Shown: positions 6,507 through 8,821 of the stretch, piece after piece
Numbering within the stretch: position 1 is the first letter of the stretch
How the letters are laid out: the number at the start of each line of letters is the position of its first letter
Source of the DNA: Deltaproteobacteria bacterium
GTDB taxonomy: Bacteria > Desulfobacterota > Desulfobaccia > Desulfobaccales > 0-14-0-80-60-11
Direction: 5' to 3'
Length of the DNA stretch: 8,821 nt
Assembly: GCA_021817645.1 (NCBI GenBank)
Contig: JAKAGH010000122.1
Location: 1 to 8,821 of the forward strand
The notes under the pieces: generated by a model
The model's input: only the letters and a program-made list of their open reading frames with translations
Database searches by the model: none
Told to the model about the DNA's origin: nothing
Program-made: the position numbers and the translations under genes

Positions 6507-6584
6507 GTTATCAGTGATCAGTAACCAGTAATCAGTGGGTACATTGGTGGAATCAGATTTTACTGATGACTGATCCCTGATTAC
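6507..6584. repeat. 25-bp imperfect inverted repeat built of heptamer units
   Basis: The left arm at 6507-6531 and right arm at 6560-6584 are reverse complements at 21 of 25 positions, separated by a 28-base loop. The left arm and its edge consist of seven-base units of the type ATCAGTG/ATCAGTA/ACCAGTA, and the right arm carries the same unit inverted. It lies in the gap between the kinase gene and the MurU-like gene, with no coding sequence. It could act as a terminator-like or mRNA-end hairpin, or be a dispersed palindromic repeat. Confidence 0.65.
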
Positions 6585-6615
6585 TACAAAGCCGCCCGAC
6601 GAATAGGAAGTTAAT

Positions 6616-7560
6616 GTGAAAGCAGCCGTTCTGGCCGCAGGCTTAGGCACCCGCCTCCGGCCGCTCACGGAGATGGTGCCCAAGGTCCTGCTGCCCATCC
6701 TGAACCGGCCCCTGTTGGGGGTGGTCCTGGAGCAGGTGGAGGCGGCCGGGTTCCTGCAGGTGGCGGTGAATACCCACCATCTGGGGGAGCAGGTGCAGCA
6801 GTTCCTGGCCGGCCGGCCCTGGTCCTTCAACCTCAGCCTGAGCCCGGAGCCGGAATTGCTGGGCACCGGCGGCGGCCTGCGGCAATTAGGCGAGATTCTG
6901 GGACGCGGGCCGTTTCTGGCGGTGAACGGGGACATCCTCACCGACCTGGACCTGGCCGCGGTCTATCGGGGACATCGCCAGGAATCTATCACTACGCTGG
7001 TGCTTCATGATTTTCCGCCATTTAATAACGTCTGGATTGACGGGGAGGGGAGGTTGGCGGGCATCGGGGAGCCTCCGCCCGCCGCGGCAGGGCCGCCCCT
7101 GGCCTATACCGGCGTGCAGGTGGTGGACCCGCAGTTGCTTAATTACCTGCCGCCCCAGGGTTATGGCGATCTGGTGGCCGCCTGGCGCCAGGCCCTGGCC
7201 GCGGGGGCAAGGATCGACACCCTGGTGGTCTCCGGGCATTTCTGGCAGGACCTGGGGAGCCTGGATGGCTATCTGCAGGCGCACTGCCGCCTGCTTAATG
7301 GCGCGGGTTCCGGCCTGGCCCGCTTCCTGCCGCGTTTAGCCGATCCCCTGTTGGGGCCGGGCGTGGTTTTAGAGCCGGGAGTGCAATGTGAGGGCTGCGT
7401 CTGCCTGGGGGCCGGGGTGCAGGCCGGCAGGGGCGCGGCTTTGCGAAATACCGTGGTGGGGGAGGGGGCCTGGATCGGCCCGGGGCTGCGCCTGGAGGGC
7501 TGCCTGGTGGCTCCTTATGCCCGGGTTACCCAGTCAGCCCGGGATAAGATTGTGATGTGA
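6616..7560 (+). CDS. MurU-like sugar-1-phosphate nucleotidyltransferase with C-terminal hexapeptide domain
   Basis: A 314-residue cytoplasmic NDP-sugar pyrophosphorylase. Residues 1-23 carry the nucleotide-binding signature LAAGLGTRLRPLT...PK (Lys23). Further on are LLGTGGGL (81-88) and the metal-binding VNGD with Asp106. GHFWQDLGSLDGYL closes the Rossmann-like domain and resembles the GHW-DVGT end of Pseudomonas MurU. From about residue 235 onward there are hexapeptide-type repeats (GPGVVLEPGVQCEGC, GAGVQAGRGA, VVGEGAWIGPG), a left-handed beta-helix extension that the ~220-residue Pseudomonas MurU lacks. MurU makes UDP-MurNAc from MurNAc-1-P; the related GDP-mannose pyrophosphorylases are the main alternative. 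The nearby AmgK-like kinase favours the MurU-type role. The GTG start has AGGAAG five bases upstream; the ATG two bases earlier is out of frame and stops at once. Confidence 0.8.
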   Translation: MKAAVLAAGLGTRLRPLTEMVPKVLLPILNRPLLGVVLEQVEAAGFLQVAVNTHHLGEQVQQFLAGRPWSFNLSLSPEPELLGTGGGLRQLGEILGRGPFLAVNGDILTDLDLAAVYRGHRQESITTLVLHDFPPFNNVWIDGEGRLAGIGEPPPAAAGPPLAYTGVQVVDPQLLNYLPPQGYGDLVAAWRQALAAGARIDTLVVSGHFWQDLGSLDGYLQAHCRLLNGAGSGLARFLPRLADPLLGPGVVLEPGVQCEGCVCLGAGVQAGRGAALRNTVVGEGAWIGPGLRLEGCLVAPYARVTQSARDKIVM

Positions 7561-7569
7561 AATTGAAGT

Positions 7570-7625
7570 GGCCAGTGGCCAGTGATCAGTGAGCAAGGGC
7601 CAGGGGCCAGGGATCAGGGGTCAGG
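7570..7625. repeat. Eight direct heptanucleotide repeats (consensus GRYCAGK)
   Basis: Eight consecutive 7-base units fill this stretch exactly: GGCCAGT twice, GATCAGT, GAGCAAG, GGCCAGG twice, GATCAGG, GGTCAGG. The unit matches those in the 6507-6584 palindrome. It lies 10 bases after the MurU-like stop codon. Heptameric tandem repeats of this kind are known as dispersed intergenic elements in some bacteria, such as the STRR sequences of cyanobacteria; homology to those is not claimed. Confidence 0.75.
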
Positions 7626-7650
7626 AGGAATTGGACATAAAAATTCTTAG

Positions 7651-7712
7651 TGCGGTGGCGTAGGCTTTCCAGCCTGCGCAGTTAACGCGGTGGGCGAGAC
7701 GCCCTCCCTACG
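7651..7712. repeat. Two-hairpin intergenic element
   Basis: Hairpin one pairs 7658-7666 with 7671-7679 (8 of 9 pairs, loop TTCC). Hairpin two pairs GGGCG (7692-7696) with CGCCC (7700-7704) around AGA. CGTAGG (7659-7664) and CCTACG (7707-7712) form an alternative outer stem. A loosely T-rich tract follows (TTCTTTTC), so it could end the MurU-like transcript. The composition resembles dispersed palindromic repeats seen in many Desulfobacterota genomes; that link is from memory and unproven. Confidence 0.5.
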
Positions 7713-7745
7713 TTCTTTTCTAATTTCCGGCTGGGCCGATGCCCC

Positions 7746-7764
7746 GTGAATAGCTGTTAATCAC
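7746..7764. promoter_or_regulatory. 19-bp interrupted palindrome upstream of the Dabb gene
   Basis: GTGAATAGCTGTTAATCAC has GTGA/TCAC outer arms, one A-A mismatch, then TA/TA inner pairs. It lies 47 bases upstream of the TTG start. A second 8-bp palindrome CAAGCTTG lies at 7775-7782. These could be operator half-sites or a weak hairpin; no promoter could be assigned confidently here. Confidence 0.3.
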
Positions 7765-7811
7765 GTCATGTGCACAAGCTTGCACGAACTACTCAGCAAA
7801 GGAGAATTAAA

Positions 7812-8102
7812 TTGGTCACCCATGTCGTGCTTTTCAAATTGCTGGACCGTCGTCCGGAAAGCGTCGAGAAGACCAGGGCGGTATTGGCCTCTCTGGCCGG
7901 CAAGATTCCCCAGTTGCGCCATTTCGAAGTGGGTGCGGACGTGTTGCACACCGACCGCTCCTATGATTTGGCCCTGGTGGCCAAATTCGATAATCTGGAG
8001 GACCTGAACGCCTATCAGATCCACCCCCTGCATCAAGAAGTGGTCAAGTATCTCCTGTCCGTCCGGCAGTCCATTGTGGCCGTAGATTATGAAGGGAGTT
8101 AA
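7812..8102 (+). CDS. Small Dabb-domain (stress-responsive A/B barrel) protein
   Basis: A 96-residue cytoplasmic protein matching the Dabb domain (PF07876) over its whole length. It has the opening strand THVVLFKLLD, a helix (SVEKTRAVLASLAGKI), PQLRHFEVGADV, then YDLALVAKFDNLEDLNAYQIHPLHQEVVKYL and a closing strand SIVAVDYE. Dabb proteins are dimeric ferredoxin-like alpha-beta barrels; a few are stress-induced or enzymatic, but most have no known reaction. The TTG start at 7812-7814 is chosen because it gives the canonical N-terminus and has AGGAG seven bases upstream. A GTG at 7770 would add 14 residues not expected in the family. The next gene begins 3 bases after its stop, with its ribosome site inside this gene, so the two are translationally coupled. 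Confidence 0.9.
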   Translation: MVTHVVLFKLLDRRPESVEKTRAVLASLAGKIPQLRHFEVGADVLHTDRSYDLALVAKFDNLEDLNAYQIHPLHQEVVKYLLSVRQSIVAVDYEGS

Positions 8103-8105
8103 GCG

Positions 8106-8821
8106 GTGGTGCAGGATTTCCTGATTACCTTCCGTCTGGAGGCCGCGGCCAGGGAGCAGGGAGTCTCTTTGGCCGGGGCCCAGCCCCTGGCCGGGGACGG
8201 CTCGGACCGCCGCTTTTTCCGGCTGCCGGGCTCTCCCACCAAGGTCCTGCTCTGGCATCCATATGCCCCCGGCAAAAAGGTCAATGAGAATGATTCCTAT
8301 TTCCGGATCGGCGGCCATCTGCGGGCCCAAGGCGTGCCGGTGCCGGAGATTTACCACTACTGCCGGGAAGAGGGCTGGATGCTTTTGGAGGACCTGGGGG
8401 ATATGAGCCTGGAAGCGGTCCTGAAGACGCAGCAGGCGGAAACGCAAATCCGCTTCTGGTACCGCCAGGCCTTGGAAATCCTGGTGGAGATGCAGGTGCG
8501 CGGCCTGGAGGGTTTTTCCCCTGCCTGGTGCTTTGACACCCCGGTGGTGGACGGGCCGTTCCTGCGGGAGCGGGAATGTCTTTATTTTGTCCTGGCCTTC
8601 CTCCAGGGCTACCTGGGCCTGAAGCTGGCGGCCATCGACCTGGCCCCGGATTTTGACCGGCTGACCGGCCTGGCTGCCTCTGCTCCGGACCGGTTTTTCC
8701 TGCACCGGGATTTTCAGTCCCGGAACCTGATGATCAAAAACGGGCGTCTGCGGGTCATCGATTTCCAGGGGGCGCGGCTAGGCCCCTTGGGCTATGACGT
8801 GGCGGCCCTGCTCATCGACCC
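8106..8821 (+). CDS. AmgK-like sugar kinase (aminoglycoside phosphotransferase fold), cut by right edge
   Basis: About 238 codons of an APH-fold kinase are visible. Early on is a nucleotide-loop region (LAGDGSDRRFFRLP). WMLLEDLGDMSLEAVL marks the hinge. The catalytic Brenner motif is HRDFQSRN (His200, Asp202, Asn207), and the metal-binding IDFQGARLGPLGYDVAALL has Asp219. The last two motifs closely resemble AmgK, the anomeric kinase that converts MurNAc or GlcNAc to the 1-phosphate for MurU. A MurU-like enzyme is encoded 0.5 kb upstream, supporting a linked role. The GTG at 8106 is preceded by GGGAG seven bases upstream inside the Dabb gene; a second GTG follows directly. AmgK is about 330-350 residues, so roughly the last 100 are missing. 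Generic aminoglycoside phosphotransferase is the fallback call. Confidence 0.83.
   Translation, partial: MVQDFLITFRLEAAAREQGVSLAGAQPLAGDGSDRRFFRLPGSPTKVLLWHPYAPGKKVNENDSYFRIGGHLRAQGVPVPEIYHYCREEGWMLLEDLGDMSLEAVLKTQQAETQIRFWYRQALEILVEMQVRGLEGFSPAWCFDTPVVDGPFLRERECLYFVLAFLQGYLGLKLAAIDLAPDFDRLTGLAASAPDRFFLHRDFQSRNLMIKNGRLRVIDFQGARLGPLGYDVAALLID

Noticed and set aside
6492..6615. tRNA or riboswitch in the gap before the MurU-like gene
   Set aside because: The structure is explained by the simple 25-bp inverted repeat; no cloverleaf or known aptamer core was recognised.
5994..6941. 315-residue minus-strand open frame
   Set aside because: It runs antisense through the kinase gene, the inverted repeat and the start of the MurU-like gene. 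Both plus-strand genes are clear family members.
7570..7625. CRISPR array
   Set aside because: The units are 7 bases with no spacers; CRISPR repeats are about 23-47 bases separated by unique spacers.
7761..8705. 314-residue minus-strand open frame
   Set aside because: It is antisense to the Dabb and AmgK-like genes, with low-complexity Q/G/H-rich content.

Overview
The window looks like a piece of chromosome from a GC-rich Gram-negative bacterium. A member of the Desulfobacterota (the old Deltaproteobacteria) is my best guess. It rests on gene content, frequent GTG/TTG starts and the style of the intergenic repeats, and no marker gene settles it. Four core-type blocks flank a less GC-rich accessory stretch.

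Layout. (1) 1-1930, minus: the N-terminal ~643 codons of gyrA, running off the left edge, with a short leader holding an imperfect palindrome. (2) 2079-4729, minus: an AT-richer accessory group. In transcription order it is a MntA-type nucleotidyltransferase, its HepT partner (14-bp overlap), a DUF429-like protein with a predicted RNase H-like fold, and a signal-less GH18 (chitinase-like) protein. (3) 4744-5865, minus: a LivK-type periplasmic substrate-binding protein with no permease or ATPase nearby. It lies only 14 bp upstream of mntA, so the accessory genes probably ride on its transcript. (4) 5866-6008: a divergent promoter region with a near-consensus sigma-70 promoter for the plus strand, an overlapping weaker minus promoter and a 9-bp-stem hairpin. 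(5) 6009-6491, plus: an adenosine-specific kinase family protein (DUF355). (6) 6616-8821, plus: a MurU-like sugar-1-phosphate nucleotidyltransferase with a C-terminal hexapeptide-repeat extension, a small Dabb-domain protein, and an AmgK-like sugar kinase cut by the right edge.

How they may work together. AmgK plus MurU is the known route that recycles peptidoglycan sugars (MurNAc to MurNAc-1-P to UDP-MurNAc). The pair here, separated by a Dabb gene, suggests a related salvage or nucleotide-sugar pathway. MntA/HepT is a known toxin-antitoxin system in which the nucleotidyltransferase AMPylates a tyrosine of HepT; both key motifs are intact here. The DUF429 gene 12 bp downstream is the best candidate in the window for an undescribed association: a possible third, nuclease-fold component of a MntA/HepT locus.

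The gaps around the MurU-like gene carry heptanucleotide repeat units (consensus about GRYCAGK). One copy is arranged as a 25-bp imperfect inverted repeat and one as eight direct units, followed by a two-hairpin element. No rRNA, tRNA, CRISPR array or transposase was seen.
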